Origin: CAYQQU01 sp964419545
GTDB taxonomy: Bacteria > Bacteroidota > Bacteroidia > Chitinophagales > Saprospiraceae
Assembly: GCA_964419545.1 (NCBI GenBank)
Contig: CAYQQU010000005.1
Location: 1 to 64,000 of the forward strand
Length of the DNA: 64,000 bases
Direction of reading: 5' to 3'
A program made the translations under genes and the position numbers. Below the pieces are notes generated by a model. That model had not been told where the DNA came from. It made no database searches and saw only the letters and a list, made by a program, of their open reading frames with translations. Numbering within the stretch: position 1 is the first letter of the stretch; each line of letters opens with the position of its first letter. This document shows, piece after piece, positions 9,208-18,246 of this stretch.

Positions 9208-9415
9208 GCTGGTCTATTTGGTTCTCCAATTTGGTTAGTCTCCTGTCCAGATAAATTAAGAATAGCACGATGCCAATGAAAATGGCAATAATAACGGCCA
9301 CTACGACGTAAATCTTGCCGACGCTGCGCATAAAATCGGTGTTATTCGCCTGTGCGAAAACCAAATTATTGGCCGCTATCAGTAGCGCGGCTGTCAATTT
9401 TGCCTCTTTTTTCAT
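9200..9415 (-). CDS. ccmD: CcmD-like small membrane protein of cytochrome c maturation
   Basis: This 71-residue protein has a hydrophobic N-terminus, then MRSVGKIYVVVAVIIAIFIGIVLFLIYLDRR, a single transmembrane helix ending in a basic, charged tail (LTKLENQ). The short FMRS-GKIYVV pattern is how Bacteroidota CcmD-like proteins look to me. CcmD stabilises the CcmABC haem-release complex. It lies downstream of the ccmC-like and ccmB genes on the same strand and overlaps gdhA by 8 bp. The assignment rests on size, topology and context. Confidence 0.7.
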   Translation of the reverse strand: MKKEAKLTAALLIAANNLVFAQANNTDFMRSVGKIYVVVAVIIAIFIGIVLFLIYLDRRLTKLENQIDQHD

Positions 9416-9592
9416 GGCTTTGTAAAATTATCGGGCCAAAAGTCGGGCTTATTTTCCTATAAACAAAGGAAGGGGTCAAGTTTTACTTTGTCCCTTTTGG
9501 AGAATAGTTTCAGGGGAGAAAGACGGCCTTTCCGCCCTGGAAAAGACGAGGTTAGCTTCTTTCTGAATGTCTTTTTTACCGCCGAAGGAAAC

Positions 9593-10651
9593 TCACTCCA
9601 TCTCCAGCAACTGATCGCTCAGCCGCGCGGCCCGGTAGCGCAGGTTCGCCATCCAGACGCCGAGCAGCGTCCAGCCGATGATCGCCGGATAAAACACCAT
9701 GCGCATGGTGTTGTCGAGGTCTTCGCCGCCGAAAGCGGGGTTGCCCCCGGCCCCGGGGTGCAGACTATCCGTCATGCGCGGCACCACGTAAATGAGCGGG
9801 ATCAGGGTGGCGAAAGCGAAAAGGCTGTACACCGCGGAGATGCGCGCCCGCCGCTCGGGATCTTCAAAGGAGCTGCGCAGGATGAAGTAGGCGAAGTAGA
9901 TCAGCAAGGCCACGGCAGTCATGTTCTGCTTGACGTCCCAGCTCCAATAGGCGCCCCAGGTATTCTTGGCCCAGATAGCGCCGGTAATCAGGCCGAGCAC
10001 CCCAAACAGAATGCCGACCTGCGTGTACGCCACTGCCCGGCGATCGCTCTCCAGCTCCTGCCGCCGCAGATAGCGGGTGCTATGTACGACACTCGCCAGG
10101 AAGAGCAACACCATGCCGAACCAGAGGGGCACGTGGAAATAAGTGTTGCGGATGGTCTCCGAAAGGATATTGCGAAACGGATACGTGAGCGCCGCCTGAT
10201 CGTGCAGACCGGCGATCGGTGATTGACGCCATACGTCGGCGCTCAATGCCGGGGCGACCGAATCCTGAGTGATAAAAACCGCACTCGGCAATACCGCTGC
10301 CCCATCGACGGCATTATCGATGATCAGCGAAAAATCCTTTACTTTTTGCTGCACCGGCAGGTATTCGGGAATGGCGAAAGTGAGCGCCAGGTGGCGTTCG
10401 TCGCGCACCTGTATGGACTGCGCCGCCAGGGCTCGCTCTTCATCCAGCTTCAGCCAGGCGCGCAGGCTGCTCTCTGCCTTCCGGTAGTGGGAATTGTAAC
10501 CGGTCACTTCCAGGGTGAGCACTGCTCCGGTGCGCCCGCTGGAAGGCGATACGTCCACCATCCCGGGATGCAAGGGCACCAGCATGCCGGCCACGAAGGT
10601 GTATATCAAAATCAGGATACCCAACGCTTTCCACCAGTGTTTTTTGATCAT
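9593..10651 (-). CDS. ccmC: Cytochrome c biogenesis protein CcmC/CcsA-like haem handler
   Basis: The protein has the WWD-family tryptophan-rich signature (TWGAYWSWDVKQN) between transmembrane helices and candidate axial His residues in YFHVPLWFG and VVHSTRYL. CcmC binds haem at the periplasmic face and passes it to CcmE. At 352 residues it is longer than proteobacterial CcmC (about 245): an extra segment of about 120 residues after the first helix looks like a periplasmic beta domain. The gene lies in line with ccmB upstream and ccmD downstream. A decayed OmpA-family gene on the opposite strand lies between ccmB and this gene. Confidence 0.88.
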   Translation of the reverse strand: MIKKHWWKALGILILIYTFVAGMLVPLHPGMVDVSPSSGRTGAVLTLEVTGYNSHYRKAESSLRAWLKLDEERALAAQSIQVRDERHLALTFAIPEYLPVQQKVKDFSLIIDNAVDGAAVLPSAVFITQDSVAPALSADVWRQSPIAGLHDQAALTYPFRNILSETIRNTYFHVPLWFGMVLLFLASVVHSTRYLRRQELESDRRAVAYTQVGILFGVLGLITGAIWAKNTWGAYWSWDVKQNMTAVALLIYFAYFILRSSFEDPERRARISAVYSLFAFATLIPLIYVVPRMTDSLHPGAGGNPAFGGEDLDNTMRMVFYPAIIGWTLLGVWMANLRYRAARLSDQLLEME

Positions 10652-10815
10652 CAGCCGTTTGTTATGAGTTGACTTACAAATATAACCGCCCGCCCGTTCT
10701 TCCGCATTTTGACACTCTTTTTTTTACGGCGTACAGACAGAAACTCCAATTTATTACACGGCTCTGGTTACGAAGCTGGCGTTTCAGTTGCCTTAGAGAT
10801 GCTATGTTAGCATCC

Positions 10816-11037
10816 ATGCATCTTTTGAATATGCTGATCACGCTTTGCCTTTGCTGCACCGTCACTCTGATAAACGCCCAAGTCGACGAACGCGTTAAAA
10901 ATCGCGCCAAACAAAAGACCAACCAGAAGGTCGACCAAATAGCCACCGTCGGCCACGGGGAAAAACAGCCGGTAGCGGATAACAAAACACTGGAAAGAAA
11001 AGCGCTGAACCGGCGCGTGGTTTTTGTAAAAAAATAA
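10816..11037 (+). pseudogene. OmpA-family protein with large internal deletion
   Basis: The frame encodes a signal peptide (MHLLNMLITLCLCCTVTLINAQ), then a charged repeat VDERVKNRAKQKTNQKVDQ. It then jumps straight to GHGEKQPVADNKTLERKALNRRVVFVKK, which is the very end of an OmpA/MotB peptidoglycan-binding domain (canonical: A-x-N-R-R-V-E-F). The rest of a normal protein is missing, so an in-frame internal deletion is the simplest reading. An in-frame ATG at 10804 is another start. It is the only plus-strand gene in the ccmB-gdh block. It may be a remnant or a short secreted peptide. Confidence 0.6.
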
Positions 11038-11069
11038 CCTTAGCCCCATAAATGAGCGGCCTCGCTTCC

Positions 11070-11729
11070 CTAATCGCGCCACAAAAAAGGATACAGCACC
11101 AGCGTCATCCCCACCAGCATCAGGTCGATGGCGACCAGGATGAGGATATCGCTATCGACGCTCGTGTCGTTGAGCAGGCGCAGGCTGTTGGCCGATAGCT
11201 TCAGCAGCGTCAGCAGGATGGGGATTACCAGCGGAAAACTCAAGATCGCCATCAGCGTGGCGTTGTTGTCGGCTTTCGCCGAAATGGCGGAGATGAAGGT
11301 GAAAGTAATGGAGAATCCGACGCTACCGAGAAACAAGGCCAATAAAAACTGCCCGTAATCCCGCACCGGATTGCCGCTGATGAAAATGAACGACAACCAG
11401 ATCAATAGGCTCAATACCAGCAGCAGGACAATATTGTACAGGATCTTGGCCAGCACCACGGCAATGGGGTTGGCCAGGCTGTAATAATACAATTGCCGCG
11501 CACTGTTCTCCTGCACGAAGCTCTTGACAATGGCGTTAACCGATGCGAACAACATGATGATCCAGAACAGGGCGTTCCACGCCTGCGGCTCGACCCTGAC
11601 GAATACCGTGTATACGATAAATACCGTAGAAAAGACATACAGCAGAATACCGCTGATGGCGTAAGTGACGCGAAACTCCAGCACCGCCTCTTTGCGCAGT
11701 AAATGTCCGATCTCTCTGATTAGGCTCAT
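11070..11729 (-). CDS. ccmB: Haem exporter / cytochrome c maturation protein CcmB
   Basis: The 219-residue polytopic membrane protein starts MSLIREIGHLLRKEAVLEFR, the characteristic amphipathic start of CcmB, with about six hydrophobic helices after it. CcmB is the permease that works with the CcmA ATPase and CcmC/D to load haem on CcmE. No ccmA is visible in the window. The gene heads the ccmB-ccmC-ccmD-gdhA series, interrupted by a remnant on the other strand. A TAnnTTTG box lies only a few bases before the ATG, and the upstream DNA is a tandem repeat with an assembly gap. Confidence 0.9.
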   Translation of the reverse strand: MSLIREIGHLLRKEAVLEFRVTYAISGILLYVFSTVFIVYTVFVRVEPQAWNALFWIIMLFASVNAIVKSFVQENSARQLYYYSLANPIAVVLAKILYNIVLLLVLSLLIWLSFIFISGNPVRDYGQFLLALFLGSVGFSITFTFISAISAKADNNATLMAILSFPLVIPILLTLLKLSANSLRLLNDTSVDSDILILVAIDLMLVGMTLVLYPFLWRD

Positions 11730-11733
11730 GGCG

Positions 11734-11741
11734 CAAAGATA
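11734..11741 (-). promoter_or_regulatory. Candidate -7 promoter box TATCTTTG for ccmB
   Basis: It matches the Bacteroidota -7 consensus TAnnTTTG on the minus strand, 4 bp before the ccmB ATG, so the transcript would be essentially leaderless. The -33 region falls within the heptamer repeat and shows no clear TTTG. Confidence 0.35.
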
Positions 11742-11749
11742 AAGGTTGT

Positions 11750-11981
11750 GAGTTGGTCTTTGGTCTTTAGGTATTGGTCTTTGGTCTTTGGTCTTTGGTC
11801 TTTAGGTNNNNNNNNNNNNNNNNNNNNNNNNNNNNNNNNNNNNNNNNNNNNNNNNNNNNNNNNNNNNNNNNNNNNNNNNNNNNNNNNNNNNNNNNNNNNN
11901 NNNNNNNTTGGTCTTTGGTCTTTGGTCTTTAGGTATTGGTCTTTGGTCTTTGGTCTTTGGTCTTTAGGTATTGGTCTTTGG
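11750..11981. repeat. Heptamer tandem repeat (TTTGGTC/CAAAGAC) interrupted by an assembly gap
   Basis: Units TTTGGTC alternate with TTTAGGTATTGGTC on both sides of a 100-N gap. The true length is unknown, and the array itself is the likely cause of the break. A short relative (CCAAAGACCAAAGACC) occurs at about 60884-60899. Confidence 0.9.
11808..11907. other. Assembly gap of exactly 100 N
   Basis: The run of 100 N is a conventional placeholder for a gap of unknown size. It is flanked by the same tandem heptamer on both sides, so the copy number here is unresolved. Confidence 0.99.
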
Positions 11982-11983
11982 CG

Positions 11984-12013
11984 CCTCAACCTCAACCTCA
12001 ACCTCAACCTCAC
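11984..12013. repeat. CCTCAA hexamer array at the 3' end of the T9SS protein gene
   Basis: There are about five units of CCTCAA. On the coding (minus) strand it reads GGTTGA repeated, overlapping the stop codon of the neighbouring gene. Confidence 0.85.
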
Positions 12014-13884
12014 CAAACCATTTTCCCACTCGCCAGTGCTCCTCCCGCTCGCATTTGCCAGACGTACGCTCCGCGCGGCAGCTCGCCTACTGGTATTTCC
12101 AATGCGCCTTGCCCCGCCGGCAGTAACTGGTTGAGGACCACCTGACCCTGCAAGTTGAAGAGTACGAACTGCCCTTCCCGCGGCAGGGTTTCGTACTCCA
12201 GGCGCAGGTAATCGCCTACCCGGAAAGCCTTTATATCCGCCACCGGATTTCCGGTAGCGGCGGTGCTCACCGGACCTTCAAAGCGGATGAGTTGCTGGTA
12301 CGGCTCCCCGTTGATCTCCGAAAAGTCGCCGGCGAAGTAGGTGTCGTTCTGAAAAAGCAGGGCGTCACGCACCGTGCCGTTGGCCAGGCAATAGCCCGTT
12401 CCCAGAAAGTCTTCCTGCACCAGAGCCGCTCCGTGACCGAAAATAAAGGAGCCCGACTGGTAGAAATCGAATCCGCCGACCACCAGCAGATGCTCGTCGT
12501 TGTGTTTGCGAAAGCGATGTACGGTGCTGTCGCTTTCCGCCATGGGGTAGAATCCGAAGTTGGGATCGAAGGGCGTGAGCCACAAGCCGCCCCGCAGCAG
12601 GGCCATGCCGTTCTCCTGGCCGAGATGTCCGCCGACGTAGAGGTCGCCGTTGAAATAGGCCATTGCGCGCACCGGGCCGTGGGGGCCCTGCAGCGCGCCC
12701 AGCCAATCGGCGCCGTCCCAGTAAGCCAGAGCATTAGCGGTGAGCTGGCTCGCCGCCGGCTGGTTGGGCGCCGTTTGGGTGAAATCGCCGCCGACCAGCA
12801 GCTGAAAACCGACGCGCTCGAAGCAGTATACCGGTCCGTTTACCGCAAAAGCGCCGTCGTTATTGCTCCATTCTTCCTGGTAGAACAAATAGGAAGCCAG
12901 GTTCTGGACCGGCAGGCCGTCGACCTGATCGAAATCGCCGCCGATGGTCAGGCTGTACGGGTCGACCGTCAGGGCGTAGACCACTCCGTCCATCGGGCCG
13001 GACTGCATGGCCTGCCAGGCCTGACCGTCCCAGCGAGCTACATTGCAGGCTTCGCTTTGCCCGGGCAGACAAAAAGCGCCGCCGGCGTAGAGGTAACTGT
13101 CGTGGAACGCCAGAGCGTATACTTCACCGTCCAGCCCCTCGCCCAGCGTTTGCCAATTGTCGCCGTCCCAGGCGATGATGCTGCGGGCGGGCAAACCGTC
13201 AACTGCCGTAAAATCACCGGCCAAGTACATCAGGGACTCGTCTTCGTTCTTTTCCATGATATTGACCCGGCCGTCGACACCGCCGCCCGCACCTACGTCC
13301 GAAGCCGGGCGGGCGTCGGGCGGATAGCCGGGCTGTATCCACGCCAATTCCTCCTGCGTAAAGCCGTTCTCGGCCGCCCAGGCCGCCAGCTCGGGATACG
13401 GCAGTTGCCGCACGTAGGCGAAGTTGCGCTCCGCCCGGATGCGACTGACCACTGCCTCGCGGCCGTCGGCCAGCAATAAGTAACCTACGGCGCAGGCGGT
13501 TCCGTATTCGTCTACAAAGTACGGCCGGCGTACTGCATGCCCCGTATTGCGCGGAAACCGGCCGGCCTGCCCATAGGCGCGCAACAGGTCCAGCTGCCGC
13601 CACCGGTTGCGACGCTGATCCGGATCGAGATCGGCGGGGAGGCGATCGCGCAAATACCGCTCTACCGCCGCCAGGTGGGCCTGAATGCGTTCCGTGTCGT
13701 TCGCAAAAGCGGCCGGCAGCCAGAAAGCGGGCGCCGTCGGCCAGTGTAACCGCCACTCGCCATTTACCTCGCACAGGTGCTCGTACAAGGGGCGCACGGT
13801 CTGCGGAGCCAGCGGCTCTCCGCTCGCACCGTAGAGGATGGAAAAAGCAAATAAGCAGAGCGCAAGTAACGACCTTCGTTTCAT
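12010..13884 (-). CDS. Secreted repeat protein with T9SS C-terminal sorting domain
   Basis: The 624-residue protein has a signal peptide (MKRRSLLALCLFAFSILYGASG). An N-terminal alpha-helical domain extends to about residue 200. The middle carries imperfect repeats of the form GGDF-x(2)-V-D-G-L-P-x-LA-WDG-x-W, suggesting a beta-propeller. The last about 80 residues (FRVGDYLRLEYETLPREGQF to ASGKMVW) resemble a Por/T9SS sorting domain with the typical LPRGAYVW motif, so the protein is probably exported by the type IX system to the surface. The function is unknown. The stop codon lies inside a GGTTGA hexamer array. Confidence 0.82.
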   Translation of the reverse strand: MKRRSLLALCLFAFSILYGASGEPLAPQTVRPLYEHLCEVNGEWRLHWPTAPAFWLPAAFANDTERIQAHLAAVERYLRDRLPADLDPDQRRNRWRQLDLLRAYGQAGRFPRNTGHAVRRPYFVDEYGTACAVGYLLLADGREAVVSRIRAERNFAYVRQLPYPELAAWAAENGFTQEELAWIQPGYPPDARPASDVGAGGGVDGRVNIMEKNEDESLMYLAGDFTAVDGLPARSIIAWDGDNWQTLGEGLDGEVYALAFHDSYLYAGGAFCLPGQSEACNVARWDGQAWQAMQSGPMDGVVYALTVDPYSLTIGGDFDQVDGLPVQNLASYLFYQEEWSNNDGAFAVNGPVYCFERVGFQLLVGGDFTQTAPNQPAASQLTANALAYWDGADWLGALQGPHGPVRAMAYFNGDLYVGGHLGQENGMALLRGGLWLTPFDPNFGFYPMAESDSTVHRFRKHNDEHLLVVGGFDFYQSGSFIFGHGAALVQEDFLGTGYCLANGTVRDALLFQNDTYFAGDFSEINGEPYQQLIRFEGPVSTAATGNPVADIKAFRVGDYLRLEYETLPREGQFVLFNLQGQVVLNQLLPAGQGALEIPVGELPRGAYVWQMRAGGALASGKMVW

Positions 13885-14081
13885 TTTTTCTTCTCAATTT
13901 AAAAAATACGGCGCTTGGCCGAAAATGCGTTTTTGACAATCTACTGACAATTCTCGGATCATCCGGCGTCTCGTGAAGGAGAACCTCCCCGAAAATCACC
14001 GGTTATTCGTGCAATAATTGCGGGAAAGAGCCTATTTTCGCAGGAAATACTCCCAAAAGCGAGCATATTTCGAAGGATTTT

Positions 14082-15284
14082 ATGAGCGGAACGATGCGGT
14101 ACATTTTCTCGGGGCTCCTCCTGCTCGGTACGCTGAGCACCTGGGCCCATACCCCAGCTGAAAACTACTTCCGGACTACGGCGCTGCCGGGCGACGGCAT
14201 TTACTCCTTATTGCGCCGCTACCAGCTCGACAAACATTACTGCAATTTTGAGCGCTTCTACGCTCTCAACCGGCTCAAAAAAGACGCGGTGCTCATCGTC
14301 GGCCGCGAATACTACCTGCCCATTCTCATTTACGCCTTCAACGGCCGGACCATCCGTTCGAGCATCGGCATCGACAACTGGGACCTGGCCCTGCGCATCC
14401 AGCATTACAACGAGCGCATGCTCGCCAACCGCCTGCGGGAGATCGACTTCCGCGAAGACCGCATCCTTTGGGTGCCCTTTCACGAACTGAACTGCCCGGA
14501 ACAAGACCTCGCCATCCCCTCGCCCGTCAACGCCGACCCCGAAGTGGCGGCCGGCGGCAACCGCATCTTTCCCATCTTCGGCAAAGACTACGCCCACGTG
14601 CCGCTGCAAAGCAACCGGCTGCGAGGCAAAGTCTTCTACGTGGTCGGCGGCCACGGCGGCCCCGACCCCGGCGCCATCGGCCGGCGCGGAAAATACCGAC
14701 TCTGTGAAGACGAATACGCCTACGACGTGGCCCTGCGCCTGTGCCGCAACCTGGTCGCACACGGCGCCACCGCCTACATGATCACGCGCGATGAGAACGA
14801 CGGCATCCGCAAAGAGCAATTCCTGCGCTGTGACGAAGATGAGGTCGTCTGGGGCGGCGCCAGCATCTACCGATCCCAGAAGGCGCGCCTCACCCAACGT
14901 TCCGACGCCATCAACGAGCTCTACGAGAAACACCGCCTGCAGGGCGTCCCCGAGCAGCAGCTCGTCGTCATCCACGTCGACTCGCGCAGCCAGGGCGAAC
15001 GTACGGACGTCTTTTTTTACTACCATCCCGAAAGCAGCGAGGGGCACGACCTGGCCCGTAAGCTGCACCGCAAAATGAAGCAGAAGTACCGGCAATACCA
15101 GTCGGGGCGCGGCTATCACGGCACCGTGACGGGCCGCGACCTGCACATGCTGCGCGAGACCAAACCGACTTCCGTATACATCGAGCTGGCCAACATCCGC
15201 AACAAATCCGACCAGCAACGCATTATCCTGGAACACAACCGCCAGGCCCTCGCCGACTGGCTTTTCGAGGGCCTGCTGAACTGA
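14082..15284 (+). CDS. N-acetylmuramoyl-L-alanine amidase (Amidase_3) with N-terminal LysM-like region
   Basis: The protein cleaves the amide bond between muramic acid and the peptide stem of peptidoglycan. It has a signal peptide (to about residue 23) and a short GDGIYSLLRRYQLD segment resembling LysM. The catalytic domain begins near residue 185 with VVGGHGGPDPGAIG (zinc His), the conserved Glu in CEDEYAYDVA, RLTQRSDAIN, and VVIHVDSRSQG, where most amidases have S-x-H-x-N. A C-terminal glutamate lies in VYIELANIRN. In-frame Met5 (14094) is an alternative start. The HVDS variant means the second zinc His should be verified by alignment. The next gene follows about 50 bp downstream. Confidence 0.85.
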   Translation: MSGTMRYIFSGLLLLGTLSTWAHTPAENYFRTTALPGDGIYSLLRRYQLDKHYCNFERFYALNRLKKDAVLIVGREYYLPILIYAFNGRTIRSSIGIDNWDLALRIQHYNERMLANRLREIDFREDRILWVPFHELNCPEQDLAIPSPVNADPEVAAGGNRIFPIFGKDYAHVPLQSNRLRGKVFYVVGGHGGPDPGAIGRRGKYRLCEDEYAYDVALRLCRNLVAHGATAYMITRDENDGIRKEQFLRCDEDEVVWGGASIYRSQKARLTQRSDAINELYEKHRLQGVPEQQLVVIHVDSRSQGERTDVFFYYHPESSEGHDLARKLHRKMKQKYRQYQSGRGYHGTVTGRDLHMLRETKPTSVYIELANIRNKSDQQRIILEHNRQALADWLFEGLLN

Positions 15285-15331
15285 CCGGCAGTTGGCCGCG
15301 AATGTTTATCTTGGCAACAAATCCGATCGCT

Positions 15332-16189
15332 ATGGCCCGTACGTACTGCCCGCTCCTGCTCCTCTTGGTTTGGACCCTCGCCGGTTGTATCTCGCCCGAC
15401 CCCGACCCGGCCTCCCTGCCCGTATACCGCAGCAACTGGGCGGTGTATTCCAACCAACTGGAAGGCTCGCCGGCCGTGATCGCCGTCGACCTCGGGCTCG
15501 ACAGCCTCGCCCCGCTGAGCAGCCACCCCCTCTTGGTGCGCATCTCGCTGCCCGCCCGCCGCACCGACGAGAACGGCTTTCCCGTCGAAAGCGAAATGCG
15601 GCAGATGGTGCGCCTCGAACAGGAACTGGAGACCGCCGCCCGCAACCGCGGCGCCATCCTGGCCGGCCGAACGACCGGCAGCGGCCATCGCAACCTCTTT
15701 TTCTACGTCCCCTACGAGCTTTCGCTGGAAAAAACAGCAAAAAAAGTGCTGGCCACCGACCAATTCCCCTACGCCGAAAAGGTAGACGAAAAATGGTCCT
15801 TCTTCCGCCAAACCCTCTGCCCCGATCGCTACGAGATGCACCAGGTGCGCAACGATATGGTGATCAACCAACTGGAAGAAGCCGGCGACGACCTGAGCGC
15901 GCCCCGGCCGATCGACCACTGGCTCTACTTCCCGGACGCGGAAAGCCGCCGCCAGGCTATCGCTGCTTTTGAAAAGGAAGGCTTTTCCGTAGCCGGCGCC
16001 CGCAAGCTGGAACAGCCGGATCCGAACCCCTACGAACTGCACCTCCTGCGCGTAGATCGCGTCAATCGCGGCTACTTCTACGACCTGACGCTCTGGATGG
16101 AACGCCAGGCGGAAGAAAAAGGCGGCATGTACGACGGCTGGGAAACGATGCTGGCCCGCCATTACCAGGCGCAAGAGAACTCCGAATGA
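15332..16189 (+). CDS. Lipoprotein with DUF695- and RraB-like regions
   Basis: The start chosen is ATG 15332, which puts a clean lipoprotein signal at the N-terminus (LLLLLVWTLAGC, lipobox LAGC). The first half (YRSNWAVYSNQLEGSPAVIAVD) resembles DUF695. The second half (RPIDHWLYFPDAESRRQAI and KEGFSVAG) resembles RraB, the regulator of ribonuclease activity B fold. RraB is cytoplasmic in Enterobacteria, so a lipid-anchored version would have a different role. It lies between the amidase and alanine racemase genes, likely one operon concerned with the cell wall. Function is unassigned. Confidence 0.72.
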   Translation: MARTYCPLLLLLVWTLAGCISPDPDPASLPVYRSNWAVYSNQLEGSPAVIAVDLGLDSLAPLSSHPLLVRISLPARRTDENGFPVESEMRQMVRLEQELETAARNRGAILAGRTTGSGHRNLFFYVPYELSLEKTAKKVLATDQFPYAEKVDEKWSFFRQTLCPDRYEMHQVRNDMVINQLEEAGDDLSAPRPIDHWLYFPDAESRRQAIAAFEKEGFSVAGARKLEQPDPNPYELHLLRVDRVNRGYFYDLTLWMERQAEEKGGMYDGWETMLARHYQAQENSE

Positions 16190-16211
16190 ACGCTTGCTGT
16201 TGCATATCTGT

Positions 16212-17384
16212 ATGCTTCACACTTCTTATATCGAACTCGACCGGGCGGCCCTAGAGAACAACATCCGGTTTTTAAAAGGATTGCTTCCCCGTAACACCCG
16301 CTTTTCCATGGTGGTCAAAGCCAATGCTTACGGCCACGGCATCAAGGCGATGATCCCCATGATCGAAGCCTGCGGCGTGGATCACTTCTCTGTTTTCAGC
16401 GTAGCCGAAGCCATGCGGGTAAAAGCATGCCTGGAAAGGGATAGCGAACTGATGATCATGGGTTTCGTCGACGATGATTTCCTGGAATGGACCATCGAAC
16501 AGGATGTTTCTTTTTTCGTCTTCACCCCGGAACGCCTCCGCGCCGCCATCGATCAGGCCCGCCGCCTCGACCGACGGGCGCGCATCCACCTCGAGCTGGA
16601 AACGGGCATGCATCGCACCGGCTTCTGTGAGGATCAACTCGAAGAGGTGGTGCGCCTGATCCGGGCCAACGCGCCCTTTCTCGCTATCGAGGGTTTGTGC
16701 ACCCACTATGCGGGAGCGGAAGATTTCGGCAGCCACGACCGCATCCAGTCGCAGATCGCCACCTTTCACCGCCTTTGTTATGCCCTGAAACAAAAAGGCG
16801 TGGCGCCCCGGTACCACCATACCGCCTGCTCGGCCGCCTTGTTCAATTATCCGGAAACGGTGATGGATATGGTGCGTATCGGCATTGCGGCCTACGGCTT
16901 CTGGCCCAACCGGGAAACGCGCATGAGTTACCTTCGCCGCCAACAACTGGCGGCAGATCCCCTCAGGCGCATCATCAGCTGGAAAAGTAAAATACTCAGC
17001 GTCAACCGCGTGCCGGAAGGCCAATACGTCAGCTACGGCAAAGCTTATCTCACCGCTCGCCCCAGCAGGATCGCCACCGTGCCGGTGGGCTACGGCTACG
17101 GATTCAGCCGCGACCTGAGCAATAACGGCCACGTACTCGTCGGCGGCCGGCGCGCACCGGTCGTGGGATTCGTCAATATGAACATGGTGGTGATCGATGT
17201 GACGGAAATCGTAGACGCAGCCGTAAAGGACGAGGGCGTCCTCATCGGTCGTCAGGGCGACCAGGTCATGACCGTAAGCTCTTTCAGCGATATGAACAAC
17301 AGCATGAACTACGCACTGCTCAGCCGCCTGCCCGAACATATCCCGCGCCGCCCCGTCGGCTCACCGGAAATGGCGGCAGGGTAA
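16212..17384 (+). CDS. alr: Alanine racemase
   Basis: PLP-dependent interconversion of L- and D-alanine for peptidoglycan. The PLP lysine lies in MVVKANAYGHG. The LELETGMHRTGF and HHTACSAALFNYPE motifs are present, and the catalytic tyrosine region of the C-terminal domain is SYGKAYLTARPSRIATVPVG. The usual CMD motif of the active site entry reads NMNMVVIDVT, a variant. Start chosen: MLHTSYIELDRAAL at 16212; a Met six codons upstream (16194) is possible. It is a stand-alone enzyme, whereas many Bacteroidota fuse Alr to MurF. It follows the RraB-like lipoprotein gene closely, so it is probably co-transcribed. Confidence 0.93.
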   Translation: MLHTSYIELDRAALENNIRFLKGLLPRNTRFSMVVKANAYGHGIKAMIPMIEACGVDHFSVFSVAEAMRVKACLERDSELMIMGFVDDDFLEWTIEQDVSFFVFTPERLRAAIDQARRLDRRARIHLELETGMHRTGFCEDQLEEVVRLIRANAPFLAIEGLCTHYAGAEDFGSHDRIQSQIATFHRLCYALKQKGVAPRYHHTACSAALFNYPETVMDMVRIGIAAYGFWPNRETRMSYLRRQQLAADPLRRIISWKSKILSVNRVPEGQYVSYGKAYLTARPSRIATVPVGYGYGFSRDLSNNGHVLVGGRRAPVVGFVNMNMVVIDVTEIVDAAVKDEGVLIGRQGDQVMTVSSFSDMNNSMNYALLSRLPEHIPRRPVGSPEMAAG

Positions 17385-17491
17385 GCAAACAGCCCCGGGG
17401 CGATCGCATTTGTTGCAAACCCATCCAAACTATGGGAAAAACCCTCGTTCTTGCTTATCTTTACTTTGCAAGAATTAACCCGAAACGCGCC

Positions 17492-18151
17492 ATGATACCT
17501 AGCAACCTTCTCCTGCCCTGCCTCCTGCTGCTACCTGCTTTTCTCGCCGCCCAATCGGACACAATCCGGCTGGAAACCAGCTTCGGGGAGGTGTATACCC
17601 TATCCGACTACGACCTGGTGCTTCGCGACGGAATCGCCGCGTATACTTTTGGCGACCGCAGCGTCCCTCTTGCTCAGGTGAAATACGTCACCACCCAGGC
17701 GGGGCATTTTCGCCTGGGCCCCCTGCGCCGGCGTCGCAAGCGGGAGTTTTACCGCCGCACCTACGATGGCCCGCGCATCGACCTGTATACGGCCAGCGAG
17801 CAAAAAGCCATGTCCTACCCGCAAAGCGGAAGCTTTTCCCAGTCTTCTTCCTGGTACGAAAAGGATAAGGGCCGCCTCAAAAATATCAGCATCGGCAATT
17901 TGCGGCTCGACCTGGACGACCACGGCCCCAGCCGGGAACGCCTGCGCAAAGCCGCCGGCATCCGCACCTGGCAGCATGTTTCCACCATCGCTGCACTCGG
18001 CCTTATCGGTTGGGGAACGGTGCGTACTTCCGACTTCCAAAGCGGACTTTCTCCCGCCCTCTACCTGGCGCCGCTTCTTTTCTTCATCCCCGCCTCTATC
18101 CAAAAACCCAAAAAACGCCTGATCCGGGAAGCGATCGAGTTATATGAATGA
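17492..18151 (+). CDS. Hypothetical membrane-associated protein with signal peptide
   Basis: From ATG 17492 the protein begins with a cleavable signal (IPSNLLLPCLLLLPAFLAAQ). The mature part has a small beta-rich domain (LETSFGEVYTLSDYDLVLRDG), a basic RRRRKREFYRR stretch, and two hydrophobic segments near the C-terminus (STIAALGLIGWGTV; ALYLAPLLFFIPASI). This is a topology common in unassigned Bacteroidota proteins. An upstream Met (17432) would spoil the signal. It is the last plus-strand gene before a convergent GH3/beta-lactamase fusion. No function is recognised. Confidence 0.7.
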   Translation: MIPSNLLLPCLLLLPAFLAAQSDTIRLETSFGEVYTLSDYDLVLRDGIAAYTFGDRSVPLAQVKYVTTQAGHFRLGPLRRRRKREFYRRTYDGPRIDLYTASEQKAMSYPQSGSFSQSSSWYEKDKGRLKNISIGNLRLDLDDHGPSRERLRKAAGIRTWQHVSTIAALGLIGWGTVRTSDFQSGLSPALYLAPLLFFIPASIQKPKKRLIREAIELYE

Positions 18152-18246
18152 GCTGCCCCGCAAAAACCCTCATTTAGCTCAAGCTAAAATCGGATTTTCC
18201 CGCCCGTCTTCGCCAGCCCTCTTCCGGGTAACCTTTCGAATTCCTC

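Noticed and set aside
11726..12134. Long frames on both strands through the N gap (KDQRPKTKDQ and SLVFGLW repeats)
   Set aside because: They are translations of a tandem heptamer across an assembly gap of unknown length.
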